From assembly GCA_001972305.1 (NCBI GenBank), contig BDDD01001584.1, positions 123,503 to 187,502 on the forward strand: a DNA stretch of 64,000 nt, read 5' to 3'. A model generated the notes under the pieces. It was not told the DNA's origin. It saw nothing but the letters and a program-made list of their open reading frames with translations, and did not search any database. Below, piece by piece: positions 10,201 through 21,672 of the stretch (its first letter is position 1; each line of letters starts with the position of its first letter). Made by a program: the position numbers and the translations under genes. The stretch is from Cephalotus follicularis (lineage: Eukaryota > Streptophyta > Magnoliopsida > Oxalidales > Cephalotaceae).

Positions 10201-11945
10201 TTTGCGTTGAAAATCTGGAGACATTATTTGTATGGAGAAACTTGTGATGTTTTCACTGATCACAAGAGTCTCAAGTACATCTTCACGCAAATGGATTTCA
10301 ACATGGGACAGAGGAGATGGTTGGAGCTTTTGAAGGACTATGACCTGAATATTCAGTACCACCCCGGTAAAGCAAATGTGGTAGCTGATGCTTTGAGTAT
10401 GAAGAGTTTAGGGAGTGTAGCGGCTTTGCTTACTCAGCCGCAGCTGATAGCAGATATGGAGCGTTTGGATTTGAATTTGTTTGTTCGAGGTTCTGGAGGT
10501 TATATGGCGAGTATGAGTATAGAGCCTACCCTTATATCTCGGATTAAGGCGGCTCAGAGTGATGATGGTGAACTATGGGCCTTAGTCCAGAATGTTGATG
10601 AGGGTAAACAGTCAGAGTTTCGTGTAGATGAATATGGAGTGATATGGTTGGGTAGCCGGCAGATGCTACTATCAGAGATGCTGTTTTGTCAGAGGCGCAC
10701 AGTTCTCCGTTCTCTATACATCCAGGTTCTACAAAAATGTATAGGGACCTAAAGCAGAATTTCTGGTGGAATGGAATGAAGAGGGATGTAGCAGAGTATG
10801 TTGGGAGGTGTTTGATCTGTCAGCAGGTTAAGATTGAGCACCAACGAGCCAGTGGTTTGTTACAGCCCTTAGAGATTCCAGTTTGGAAATGGGAGAGCAT
10901 AGCAATGGACTTTGTTACAGGATTGCCAAGGACGTTTAAGAGGAATGACGCCATCTGGGTAGTGCTGGATCGTTTGACCAAATCAACGCATTTCTTGGCT
11001 ATCCGGGGGAACTTTTCTGTAGACCAGTTGGCGGAAGTTTTCCAGCGAGAGATTGTGAGACTACATGGGACACCTGTATCCATTGTTTCAGATAGGGATC
11101 CTCATTTCACGTCTAGATTTTGGAAAGGGTTCCAGAAAGCTTATGGAACACGGCTCAATTATAGTACAACTTTTCACCCACAGACAGATGGACAGTTGGA
11201 GAGGACCATCTAGACTTTAGAGGATATGCTGAGGTCTTGTGCTTTAGAGTGGACTGGGAACTAGGATGAGTATTTGAGCTTGGTGGAGTTCGCATATAAT
11301 AATAGTTGGCATGCTAGCATTCGGATGGCTCCATTTGAGGCACTGTATGGGAGAAAATGTCGATCTCCGACATGTTGGGATGAGGTTGGAGAGAGAGCTA
11401 TCGAGGGACCTGAGCTAGTTCAGATCACTACTGAAAAAGTGACTGTAGCTAGGGAAAGACTGAAAGCAGCTCAATCTCGACAAAAGAGTTACGCAGACAA
11501 ACATCGGAGGGAATTGGAGTTTAGAGTTGGTGAACATGTGTTTCTAAAAGTTTCACCATGGAAAGGAGTTCGAAGATTTGGGCTGAAGGGAAAGTTGAGT
11601 CCACGGTTTATTTGACCTTTTGAAATTCTGGAAAAGGTTGGAGCGGTTGCTTACCGGTTAGCTTTGCCTCCACAATTATCTCATGTCCATAATGTGTTCC
11701 ATGTGTCTATGTTGAGGGGTTACCAGTACCATCCCTTGCACGTGGTTCACAACCCTTTTGATAGTATTCGCGAGGACTTATCTTGCGATGAGGAGACTGA
11801 GGCTATTTTGGACAGACAGGAGAGGGTTACTCGTAGTAAGGCTATCCCTTTTGTAAAAGTCTTATGGAAGAATCATCCCGAAAGCGAAGCTACTTGGGAG
11901 TTGGAGGAGCATATTCGGGAGGAATATCCTCGCCTGTTTGAATGA
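10201..11945 (+). pseudogene. Pol remnant of nested element (RNase H, integrase, chromodomain)
   Basis: RNase H sequence ([20 protein letters not shown], then [14 protein letters not shown]) is followed by the integrase zinc-binding region ([12 protein letters not shown]), the catalytic core ([36 protein letters not shown]), the C-terminal region (GEHVFLKVSPWKGVRRFG) and a chromodomain-like end (KVLWKNHPESEATWE) near 11900. Several breaks are present. The close relative at 17766-21503 on the minus strand has a fuller set of parts. Confidence 0.85.
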
Positions 11946-11987
11946 GGTATGTGTATGGTTGTGATTTCGGGACGAAATTTTTTTTTT

Positions 11988-11999
11988 AGGGGGGGTGGA
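11988..11999 (+). other. Polypurine tract of nested element
   Basis: A run of eight or more G within AGGGGGGGTGGA lies directly before the LTR start at 12000, preceded by the common TTCGGGACGAAATTT block. Confidence 0.8.
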
Positions 12000-14460
12000 T
12001 GTAATATCCCGCTTCTATGTTGACATGTTTATATGTTTATTGTTGGGATTATATCCTTTTGAGTTATGCTATGGTTTGTGGACCTCTTCAATTTTTGTTT
12101 GAATTTCTTTTATTTTTGCTTTCTGGGCACAAAGCGCCGACGCTCTTATTAGAACCGCCGACGCTTTGGCTGCTGTATGGCACGTCGACGCCTAAACGTG
12201 TGGCATCGATGCGTTTTGTATTTAAGTGCTTAACAGTCGACGCTTTAAGTAAACAGTCGACGCTTTAGTCGGCTTTCCATACCAGTTTGGACGGTGACAG
12301 TGTTTTTGGAATGTTGGATTCTTTCCTTTTTCTGTGTATCCGATTTCCTTAAGTTTTTGACGCGTTTTGATTAGTATAGTAATGTCTTAAAATACTGATT
12401 TTGTCAATTAAAAACATGGATTTTCGCATTTAACCAGACAAAATCGATTTTAAAGCATAAACCCTTTATACGTTTTTACAAACGAACAGCAACTTTGCAA
12501 GCCATTTTCTACCCTAATTTTAACGTCTTTTAAAGGTAACTTCTAAACGAAAATTGTAGCTAGTATTATGTAGTTTCTATACCACCCATTAATTCGTATT
12601 GAAACATGCTAGACTTTGTTTGTGAGCATGATTTTAGAAGCCTGTTGAAACTAAATTTCTGCTGTGTTCATTCATGGGTTGTATGCATAATTTGTAATAT
12701 TGATGATTAAAAACAAGAAATCGTGTCATTGACGTATGAATATATATATATATATTACTGTTTTTACGGATTATATACAGGAAAAATCTGATTATAGTTC
12801 ATGATTTTGTAAACTATTTTAAAACCATGTTTTGATATGAACATACTATGCTAAACTTGTTATTTCATGATTTTGTATTTATAATCACCGTACAGATTGT
12901 TACAGACTCATATGACATGTTTTTAAATCTTGTTATTGCTACTATAGCTTCTGTAAATGAAAAATATGAGTTGTTCATGAGTTTCAAACTAGTTTTCTGC
13001 AACATGTATTCTGTGTCTGACGCAAACCGGCGACGCTTTCGTTCCGAGCATCGCCGCTTTGTGTTGTTTTGTGCCTTGGTCAGTCGACTCTTTGCTCGAT
13101 GCTTTGTCCTTCTGTGCGATGAAACCGTCGACGCCTAGGAACAAACTGTCGACGCTTTATGGCAGTTTTGATGTTTGTTTCTTTTTATGTTATGTGATGT
13201 TTGGACTTTTATGTTTAGGTCTTAATATCATCAGTGGTGGAGTTTAGGACACTTCTAGGTTGCTTTTGTCTGGTATTCTAGTTTGTTTAGACTTTCGTCT
13301 TACTAAGGTACGGATTCTTCGTTCTTTGGTACTCTTTCGATTAAACTTTCATTAATTGATGATTTTGTACGTTTTACCAAACGGATTTATGTTCTTGGTT
13401 TTATTAGAAATAAAACCTATATTTTGATACAGATATTCTCGTTTTGATAATAGTCATAATAAAATGTATTTTATTACATCAAATATGGATATGCATATTT
13501 ATGTAATCGTAAATGTGTTATCGTTTTAGACATGGCTTCCACTTTCGAAGTATGTTAACTTCAGATACAGTTAAGATTTTGTTTTCAGATAAGATCAGAA
13601 ATTGTTAAAATTGTTTTAGAACAAAACAATGTTTTTAGCATAATAACATACAGAGAAAAACCCTACCTATGAGGTATCATAGGCATTTTCTTTGGCACGG
13701 AGGACATGACACCTACCGTGGCGGTGTGATCGGTCTACGGCGTCTCTTTTAAATATGTATCCTGAGAGTAGAATATGGATCCTTTTTAGGCGTATGAGTA
13801 TACTCTAGTTATGTCAGAAATTCAGTATTTGGGATTGATTCTGTAGTGCCATACACGTCTTTTCCGTCAGAGTATGTGGGCCTCGCGAACCCCTTGCACC
13901 TATATATGTATGTATGTCAGAATTCTCTGTTATGGAATTATGAAATCAGATGGTGTTTTGAAATGTGATATTCTGCTATTCGTAAGTTATGATGATTTTA
14001 CAACTGCTGGTTTTTAAATATTCTGTTTTACATTTCAAGAATATTTACTATGTTGTAAGTTCAAGATATTTTGTCTACCGTTTACTGTTTTACTTCCTTA
14101 TCCGTACTGAGGTTTGCTCGGCCGCGTTTTTGTTTCCATGCGGCAGGTTTTCAGAAGGATGGGGAAAACGTGTGATAAGAGTTACCCACTTGTCAGAGGA
14201 TCACTTAGGAGTTGGTCCATTGTGTCTTCAGTAGAGTTGATTATGTTATAAGTTTTATCAGCTTAGTTTTCTCAGACATCGGATTATGGTTGTTTAAGTT
14301 ATGATTTGTTAAAATTTCAGACTCTATTTTATATTAGTTTATTATAAGATATGTTTTTAGACCACCACATCCGTTTCGCATCAGTCTTTTGTTTAGATTT
14401 CCGTTATGTTTCAGTTTGGTATTATGACCTGTAAGGGCTTCCACCATCGAGGGTGTTACA
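12000..14460 (+). repeat. 3' LTR of nested element
   Basis: 2461 bp, TGTAATATCCCGC...GGGTGTTACA. It carries one extra segment of about 27 bp near 12304-12330 relative to the 5' LTR and a shorter repeat near 13820. Otherwise it is nearly identical to 6455-8898. The motif clusters at 12135-12268 and 13020-13165 are retained. Confidence 0.92.
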
Positions 14461-14465
14461 GTGTC
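14461..14465. repeat. Target-site duplication GTGTC, right copy
   Basis: Exact match to 6450-6454, directly after the LTR end at 14460. Confidence 0.9.
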
Positions 14466-15182
14466 AACGCTTAGTCATTAACCGTCGACGCTTACATAGA
14501 AACTGTCGACGCTTTAGAACAGTATGTGTAGAAATGTGTAAACTGATCGATTGAATTGTTTGTGGTTGCAATTACCCTTGATCTGATATATTGTAACTAC
14601 TATTACTATTATTTAATGAAATTTTTACTGTTATGGATACATATCCAAGGATTTTACCATTCTTACGCTTCAAGCATAAATAATGATTTTAACGGTTTTC
14701 AAAATGGAAAATCTTATTATTATACAAACTGTTATTTTTCCTCTCGATAGAGGCACTGCTACTGTTTAGTTCTCACAAGAGAACCACTGACTGAACTGTT
14801 ATGTTTTCTAAAATGAAAACTACTATAATATTGCATATTATAGATATATGTGATATTATTACTGAATTGAATGAATTGATTGTCTATGTTATTGCCGATT
14901 AGTCGAGTGATGGCAGATGTCACTGGCTAACGGAGGTGGTCCTATGTGTCAGGAGTTGGCTAGAGTACACACCAAAACTGCCTGCAATGCAGAGCCTGAT
15001 TGTTGAACTGCCCGCTAATACCGGTAGTAAATGTTACCTTATCTATCATCTTCAGAGTGTAGGGTGATAGATAGGTGGTGCACAATTGGTGCTAGGAGTT
15101 AGCGACATGTGACACCTAAACATTGGATCGTTTGAAACCACTCTATGTATTGGTGCGTTAGGTTACCAATTCAACCTATCTA
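14466..15182 (+). repeat. Right part of the interrupted GTCGACGCTT-type LTR, end unclear
   Basis: Resumes the motif cluster broken at 6454 (copies at 14466-14510). AT-rich sequence follows, and from about 14890 a segment (GCCGATTAGTCGAGTGATGG and onward) of unknown nature. No clear LTR end was found, and the change to the next fossil is placed near 15182 only because 15183 onward matches 55548-55705. No gene is seen. Confidence 0.5.
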
Positions 15183-15383
15183 CAGAGCTGGAATGCATCT
15201 ATGATAGTTTCCATGTATCGATGTTGAGAGAGTACCAGTACAGATCCATGACATACGAGATCAGTTCTTTTAGAGAGATACTTCTTGGGGGAGTATGGAC
15301 GAAATGAGCAAACATGTATTCACATTTCTTCATCCTGTGATGTGAGTAAATTTCGGGGACGAAATTTCTTAAGGGGGGGAGAT
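15183..15383 (+). mobile_element. Internal 3' end of a long-LTR element, with polypurine tract
   Basis: Matches 55548-55705 of the 11-kb long-LTR element (shared blocks such as GGAATGCATC, TTTCCATGTATC and GAGAGAGTACCAGTAC) and ends in TTTCGGGGACGAAATTTCTT followed by a G-rich tract (15371-15380). It is the degenerate end of pol and 3' untranslated region of a long-LTR family member. It is a broken fossil. Confidence 0.6.
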
Positions 15384-15783
15384 TGTGACACCCCGTGTCA
15401 CATTTACGAGGCTGGTTTGCAAAACACGTGAGCCTGGAAATTTTGTGAGTGGCATTTTAGTAATTATTATTATTGTTGTTCTCATTAAAAAGAAAAAAGA
15501 GGGGCTCGGGCGCCATGCGCCTGAGAGTGAAGAAGAAAGAGAGAACAGAGTGACGAGAGAGAGAGATGCAGAGAACGGGAGAGAGACGTCGGGCGAAGGC
15601 GCTGGACCGGGAGATGGAGCGCGGGTCTTCCTCCAGCCGCCGGTAAGCCTTCCTTCTCCCTCTTTCTCTCTCTTTTTTTTAATGAGAACAACAGCAATAA
15701 TAATTACTAAAATGTCACTAATGAAATTTCCACGCTCACGTGTTTTGCAAATCAGCCTCGTAAATATGACACGGGGTGTCACA
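15384..15783. repeat. Foldback LTR-start hairpin, 400 bp
   Basis: The left arm (15384-15486) starts TGTGACACCCCGTGTCAC, an LTR start. The right arm (15681-15783) is its inverted copy, with about 93% identity over 100 bases by eye. The 190-bp loop is ordinary LTR sequence of the long-LTR family: a GA-rich tract, then CTTCCTCCAGCCGCCGGTAAG, with one base more or less than the copies at 49092 and 55757. Both strands carry 130-codon open frames because of the symmetry; they are not genes. No flanking duplication was found. Confidence 0.8.
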
Positions 15784-16160
15784 GGTTAAGTGTGGAATCT
15801 TTTCCATTTAACTTCTTCAGTATTAAATTCAGTATTTCATTTATTCCAAGATCCCTCTTCCGGAGCGGTGTAAAACACTGGTTAAGTGTGGAATCTTTTC
15901 CATTTAAAAATTCAGTATTTACTTTCAGCCATTACAATTCAGTACTTACAATTCAGTATTTCCCTTACTTATCTTCCAGCCATTATTATTACTCGTTTCT
16001 CCTACCTTTCTTATTTTACGTTATTTTATGCTCTTATCTGTTATTTATCTTTGCTAAAATTGCGATTGGCATCCGTCCCCCCAAGAGATGAGGAGAACCA
16101 AACCCTACCCAGACGTTTAGGAACTGCGGAACCACCAAATGCTCTTATCTGTTATTTATT
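15784..16160. other. AT-rich stretch with two short direct repeats, no gene
   Basis: A 27-bp direct repeat starting GGTTAAGTGTGGAATC lies at 15784-15810 and 15880-15906. A 21-bp repeat starting ATGCTCTTATCTG lies at 16028-16048 and 16139-16159. CAGTATTT-type words recur between. No coding or RNA feature is recognised. The second repeat pair may mark the boundary of the fossil that follows. Confidence 0.6.
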
Positions 16161-17185
16161 GAACTAACTAGTGCTTAGGTTGTCTTTATACCTTAGATGC
16201 AGCGAAACAGAAAACTTTAAATTCATTAGTAATGAATAAATTGTGTAGGGCTATGTCTTTAAGACTATTTAGTGGTTCAGAAACTAATAATAATTCAAAC
16301 AGAGATAAACAATTAGATTAAAGAATAAAACAATGGTAAAATTGGAAACCGCCAAGGATTTCAAAAATTTCAATCCAAGACATTGATAAAAGAATTCAAA
16401 CAATTGAAAAAACCATAAAAATTAATAAGACTAAACAAAATATTCAACCACTGGATGAAAAAATAAATAAACTAAATAAAAAAGTTTTTAAAAATTGCTA
16501 CTATTGTGGAAAACCTAATCACATTGCAAAATATTGTCATACTAGATTACGAATTAAGAAATTAGATGAATCTAAAAATAAATCCAACACTCTTAAAAAT
16601 AATATTAAAGAATCTCTAGATTTAGAAACAATTTCCCCAAAATATTCTGAAACAAAACTTCAAATGATAAAAATTGACAAACCATTTGAAATCAATAAAG
16701 ATCTGATTAGAAAAAATTTTGCTTCAAGAAAAATTTTTACGAAAAAGAAACATATTTTTTAGAAAATATTCTGAAACTGAACAAAATAATATTCGGACAA
16801 CGTGATATGAATACATGACTAAAAGCAGGACTCATGTTATGTTTTTCGATTATTTAAAAATTTACATTAACCAACAAGAAAATAAAAAATATTTTGAAGA
16901 AGAAAAAATTTTAGAAAATAAACATTCTTTTGAAGAAACCAACAAAAATTATGATGAAGAAGAATTTAAAATATTTATGAACCAAAAAACCACTACAACA
17001 TGGATAACTTCTGATAACAAAACAATAGAATCAATTCACCCACCGTTCAAATTAACATCCAAAAATAGAATTTAAGTTGTACCTTTCAAATTACAAAATG
17101 AAACAAGTAATGATCAAATGACAACAATAACATCCACTCCACGTACCCCTTACAAAGATAAAAACAAAATAATAAATATCATTCA
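16161..17185 (+). pseudogene. Pararetrovirus-like polyprotein fossil, piece 1
   Basis: AT-rich coding remnant with a zinc knuckle CYYCGKPNHIAKYC (CX2CX4HX4C, about 16496-16537), a lysine-rich region, and a TTTTWITSDN...ESIHPPFKL block (about 16990-17060) that I associate with the coat-protein-side polyprotein of endogenous plant pararetroviruses (Caulimoviridae-like) and related elements. Codon use is far more AT-rich than in the neighbouring Ty3/gypsy pieces. Pieces 2 (26573-26768) and 3 (30422-30724) follow in the same order and strand. It is an old broken fossil with several breaks. A retroelement of another class with the same polyprotein type is possible. Confidence 0.55.
17181..17185. 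repeat. Target-site duplication ATTCA, left copy
   Basis: ATTCA directly before TGTCACACTCC at 17186; an identical ATTCA lies at 26568-26572 after CGGGCGTTAGA. The pararetrovirus-like coding is found on both outer sides, which supports a single insertion point. Confidence 0.7.
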
Positions 17186-17723
17186 TGTCACACTCCGTTT
17201 TCGATAAACGACATATAAATGGCAGCAATTAACATATTATCCAGCTTATCAATTTTTACGGGAAAATTAAAACTTTTGTGCAGGTTATCTCTTTGCGGAA
17301 GCATTCAGAAATAAGCTGAAATAACAACGTGACACGCATCCCATACTACGTGTCACAACAAAATAACATCATTGTTAACTGCTCACAAAACGGAGCGTGA
17401 ATAAACCTTCATTTAAACCATAATGATCTCCCATAGAGAAGTTCACATTTATAAGTCAAATACCCAATTCATTGTTTCAAACCCATAATACAATTTATCC
17501 AATTTGAACAAGTACAAGTTATCATCCTCTCCAAACATGAGCAGGATTATCATAATACAAAATTAGCTTAAGCAACCTTCAAGATAGCAGCTCCCAAAAT
17601 AGCCTTAACCGCACTTGTCCGATTGCCTCTGTCAATCCGAAATAGTAAGGGGTTAGCCTTTGTCCTCACTCGGCTAACATGTAATGAATGCATTCATGAT
17701 GCAATACATATATAACACATGAT

Positions 17724-17761
<38 letters not shown>

Positions 17762-17765
17762 CCAC
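17186..17765 (-). repeat. Short-type LTR piece
   Basis: On the minus strand it ends GGAGTGTGACA at 17186. It shares with the LTR at 220-791 the GTAGTATGGGATGCGTG core, the GAATGCTTCCGC block and the segment AGTGAGGACAAAGGCTAACC. Its start dissolves in a TA run at 17735-17762 that abuts integrase coding. No primer site follows, so it is either a 3' LTR or a solo copy. Confidence 0.6.
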
Positions 17766-19229
17766 TTTCTGAAACCCTTTCCAAAACTGTGAAGTGAAAT
17801 GAGGATCCCTATCTGAAATAATGGATACCGGAGTCCCATGCAGTCTCACTATCTCCTGCTGAAATACCTCAGCCAAACGATCCACCGAAAAGTCCTCTCG
17901 GATAGCCAAGAAGTGAGCCGATTTAGTCAATCGATCCACTACTACCCAGATAGCATCGTTCCTTCTGAAAGTTCTCGGTAAGCCCATAACAAAGTCCATC
18001 GAAATGCTTTCCCATTTCCATACCGGAACTTCCAAGGGCTGTAACAAACCACTAGCACGTTGGTGCTCAATCTTTACTTGCTGATAGATCAAACACTTCC
18101 CAACATACTCCGCTACATCCCTTTTCATTACATTCCAACAGAAGTTCTTCTTCAAGTCTCTATACATTTTCGTAGAACCCGGATGTATAGACAATGGAGA
18201 ACTATGTGCCTTTGACAAAACAGCATCTCTAATAGAAGAATCTGACGGAACACACAACCGTTTACCCAGCCATATCACACCATGCTCATCCATGCGAAAC
18301 TTTGATTGCTTATCCTTTTCAACATTCTGGACTAAGGCCCAAAGCTCACCATCATCACTCTGAGCTGTCTTAATCCGAGATATAAGAGTAGGCTCTACAT
18401 TCATTGCAGCAACACAACCTTCGAAACCCCGAACATACAGATGCAAATCCATCCGCTCCATATCGGCTATCAACTGCGGCTGAGTAAGCAAAGCCGCTAC
18501 ACTCCCAGAACTCTTCCGACTAAGAGCATCAGCTACCACATTTGCTTTACCAGGATGGTACTGAATGTTCGGATCATAGTCTTTCAGAAGTTCCAACCAC
18601 CTTCCCTGACGCATGTTCAACTCTTTCTGCGTAAAGATGTACTTGAGACTCTTATGATCAGTAAAGACGTCGCAAGTTTCTCCGTACAAGTAGTGCCTCC
18701 AGATCTTCAACGCAAACACTACAGCTGCCAACTCGAGATCATGTGTAGCATAGTTCACTTCATAAGGCTTCAACTGTCTTGAAGCATATGCTATCACATG
18801 ACCGTGTTGCATCAGAACACACCCCAAACCCTTCTTAGAAGTATCACTGTATATCTGGTATCCACCCGACCCAGATGGTGAACGAAGAATCGGTGCTGAC
18901 ACAAGACCATTCTTCAGTTTCTCGAAGCTTGCTTCTCGCTCTTCATTCCATTCAAACTTAGCTCCTTTTCTCATAAGCTGAGTTAGTGGTAAGGCTATAG
19001 AGGAAAACCCTTCCACAAACCACCTATAATATCCAGCCAAACCCAAGAAGCTCCTAACTTCCGTCACTGTGGTAGGTCTCGACAATTTAGTAATAGCCTC
19101 AACTTTAGCAGGATCCACACAGATACCTTCAGCTGTGACCACATGACCCAAAAACGCCATATGTTTCAACCAGAACTCACACTTCGAGAACTTCGCGTAT
19201 AACTGATTCGTCCTCAGAATACCCAGCAC
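17766..19229 (-). pseudogene. Pol of minus-strand Tekay-like element (RT end, RNase H, integrase)
   Basis: A long open stretch reads, in order, the end of reverse transcriptase ([16 protein letters not shown], then [13 protein letters not shown]), RNase H ([41 protein letters not shown]) and integrase (zinc-binding HPGSTKMY; core [10 protein letters not shown] and [14 protein letters not shown]). It ends at the TA run near 17760. It is very close to the nested element at 6455-14460. Together with 19260-21503 it is one of the best preserved coding stretches of the window, but it is still a broken fossil. Confidence 0.88.
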
Positions 19230-19259
19230 AATGCGAAGCTGCTTTTCATGTTCTTCCTT

Positions 19260-21503
19260 CTACTTGGAATACACAAGAATGTCATCAATGAACACAATAA
19301 CAAACTGATCCAAGTACTCATGAAACACCCTATTCATCAGATCCATGAAAACTGCTAGTGCATTAGTGAGTCCGAAAGGCATCACCAAAAACTCATAATG
19401 CCCATACCGAGTACGGAAAGCAGTTTTAGGCACATCTTCATCCTTTATCCGAAGCTGATGATATCCCGATCTCAAATCGATCTTCAAAAAATACCGAGCA
19501 CCCTGGAGTTGATCAAACAAGTCATCAATCCTAGGTAGCGGGTATTTATTCCGAACAGTAATTCGGTTCAATTCTCTGTAGTCTATGCATAACCTCATAG
19601 ACCCGTCTTTCTTCTTCACAAAAAGAACCGGGGCACCCCACGGCGAAACACTAGGCCGAATGAAACCCCGATCCAACAGCTCTTGCAACTATTCCTTCAA
19701 CTCTTGCAGTTCCAACGGTGCCATTCTGTAAGGTGCCTTAGATAAAGGTGCCGCTCCAGGAATGAGTTCGATGGTAAACTCCACTTCCCATTGCGGTGGC
19801 AAACCCTGTAGCTCCTCCGGAAACACATCAGAAAACTCTCGTAGCACATGATAGTCTTCAAGGCCAGGCTCAACCTTTGAGACATCCTTCACAACAGCTA
19901 AGAAACCTTCCGCGCCCTTAACCACCAATTTATGAGCCTTCAGAGCAGATATAACTTTCACTTCTTTCCTAGGCTGTGAAACTTGATAAACAAAATCAGG
20001 TCGATTCACATTCCCGAACAGAATCCTCCGAGCATAGCAATCGATCGTAGCCCGATGACGATCCAACCAATTCATTCCCAGAATCATATCGAAGTCATAC
20101 ATATCGATACGCAAAAGATCCGCATCACAAACCCGATCATTGAAAACAAGAGGACAAGCATAAAAGCACTCAGATATCACAACAGATGTACCCGTAGGGG
20201 TCGAAAGAACCAAAGCTGGATCAAGCAATTGTGAAGACATCCCAAGATGCCGAACAAAAGACCTCGCTACAACCGAGTGGGTCAATCCAGTATCATACAA
20301 AACATAAGCCCTACGGTTACCAACAGAAATAAAGCCCGAAACAGTACCTGGTGCGTTAGTAGCCTGCTGAGTTGTGATAGCAAAGACACGACCTCCCACG
20401 TTTCGCTGTCCATGATCTGCATTGTTCCCCTTCCTTTCCTTCGCACGAGGGTCTGGACAATCCTTCATGAAATGCCCTCTCTGACCACACACAAAACAGG
20501 CCCCAATAGCCTTGTAGCATACACCCACCGGATGCTGTCTACCACACACATCACACTTCGCAATCTGGACATCCGTAGCTCCCTGAGTCTGCCTTTGGTC
20601 ATTACCGGGCTGTTGCTGTCCCCGGTTATCATTCCTCTTCCCTCGCTTGCCATTCCTATTCTTATAATTCTGCCCAGAACCTTGCCCTTGAGAATCTCCT
20701 CTGTTTCTCTTCCTGTCACTCTCCTGACGAGCTTCCTGGAAATCTAACCTTTCCAGCTCTATGTTCTTTGCTGCATTCGCCACTTCTGAAACATCAGCAA
20801 ACCTGGTGTTGATCAGTTTACCCCAGAACTGATAATGCAACTTCCACTTAAACTTTTCTGCCTGCTCCAGTGCTGTCCCCGCCGCAGAACCAACAAAACC
20901 AGCAAGCCTAGTGAAACGAGTCAGAAACTCCATGACCGACTCTCCATCCTTCTGTCTGGTATTGATAAACTCCCTGGCATAAGCCTCCTTATCAGCAGTG
21001 GGAAAGTACTGCTGATAAAAGACTTTGCAAAACTCAGACCAGGTCAAAGTCTCCGCATAGCTACCACCCTTAGCCAAATCCACAGCTTTCCACCATTTCT
21101 GAGCATCACCCTCAAGCTTGTAAACGGCTAACTTAATCTTATGTTCATCACTGCAACCAAGCACATCAAAGATCTTATCCATATGAGCAATCCAGTGCTC
21201 AGCCTCAACAGGAGTCATGGCTGAGCTGAACGACTGCGGTCTCTGCTTCTTGAACCGCTCAAGCCAAATATAAGTGGGTGTGTCAGTCCTGCCCCCAGCT
21301 TCTCTCCCCAACTGAACATCACCTGGAGCATCCTCAGTAACAACCGGCTCCATACGGCCCTGATTCTGATTCTGCTCAATTAACACGCGTCGTACCTCCT
21401 GAGCGACCGCCTGACGTACCAACTCCTCCATAGTAGGCTCATTTCTGACTTCCTGGGCCTCAATGGGTGCACTCCTCCGAGCAGCGTTCCTTGTACGTGC
21501 CAT
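19260..21503 (-). pseudogene. Gag, protease and RT start of minus-strand Tekay-like element
   Basis: Gag starts MARTRNAARRSAPIEAQ at 21503, has the PVEAEHWIAHMDKIFDVLGC block and the zinc knuckle CFVCGQRGHFMKDC. The aspartic protease follows with YVLYDTGLTHSVV (DTG active-site motif) and ILGMNWLDRHRATIDC. Then come the ELQGLPPQWEVEFTIELIP linker and the RT fingers ([20 protein letters not shown]) with the palm motif [10 protein letters not shown] near 19260. With the segment at 17766-19229 the coding region shows only about three breaks, making it the least decayed coding copy here. Confidence 0.9.
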
Positions 21504-21656
21504 CTACGAAAGGCACCCAAAACATAAAACATCACAAAGAACACAGACCGAAGTAGAAACATATCATAAAATCAAAACCGAAACAGCCTAACCCGGTGTC
21601 TACCCAATCTCACAGGTCAAACCTAGTTAGGTATTCTAAGGAAACAAAACCTAATG

Positions 21657-21668
21657 CTCTGATACCAC
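21657..21668 (-). other. Primer-binding site, minus-strand element
   Basis: GCTCTGATACCA on the plus strand, which is TGGTATCAGAGC read on the minus strand, lies four bases inside the LTR end at 21673. It is of the tRNA-iMet type. Confidence 0.85.
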
Positions 21669-21672
21669 AATC

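Larger units (their letters stand above)
6455..14460 (+). mobile_element. Nested Ty3/gypsy (Tekay-like) element, both LTRs present
   Basis: An 8006-bp element with LTRs at 6455-8898 and 12000-14460, a perfect 5-bp target duplication, a primer site at 8904-8916, gag, parts of pol and a polypurine tract at about 11988-11999. The two LTRs are very similar (about 2% substitutions by eye plus a few small indels), suggesting insertion of the order of one million years ago or less at usual plant rates. The coding part is broken with roughly five or six breaks, so the element would have depended on relatives. It lies inside the LTR that starts at 5107. Confidence 0.92.

Noticed and set aside
15384-15783. 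Ordinary MITE
   Set aside because: The arms are LTR starts preceded by a polypurine tract, and no target duplication is seen, so an LTR-derived foldback fits better.
15369-15789. Two overlapping open frames on opposite strands
   Set aside because: They mirror each other because of the foldback; LTR leader sequence.
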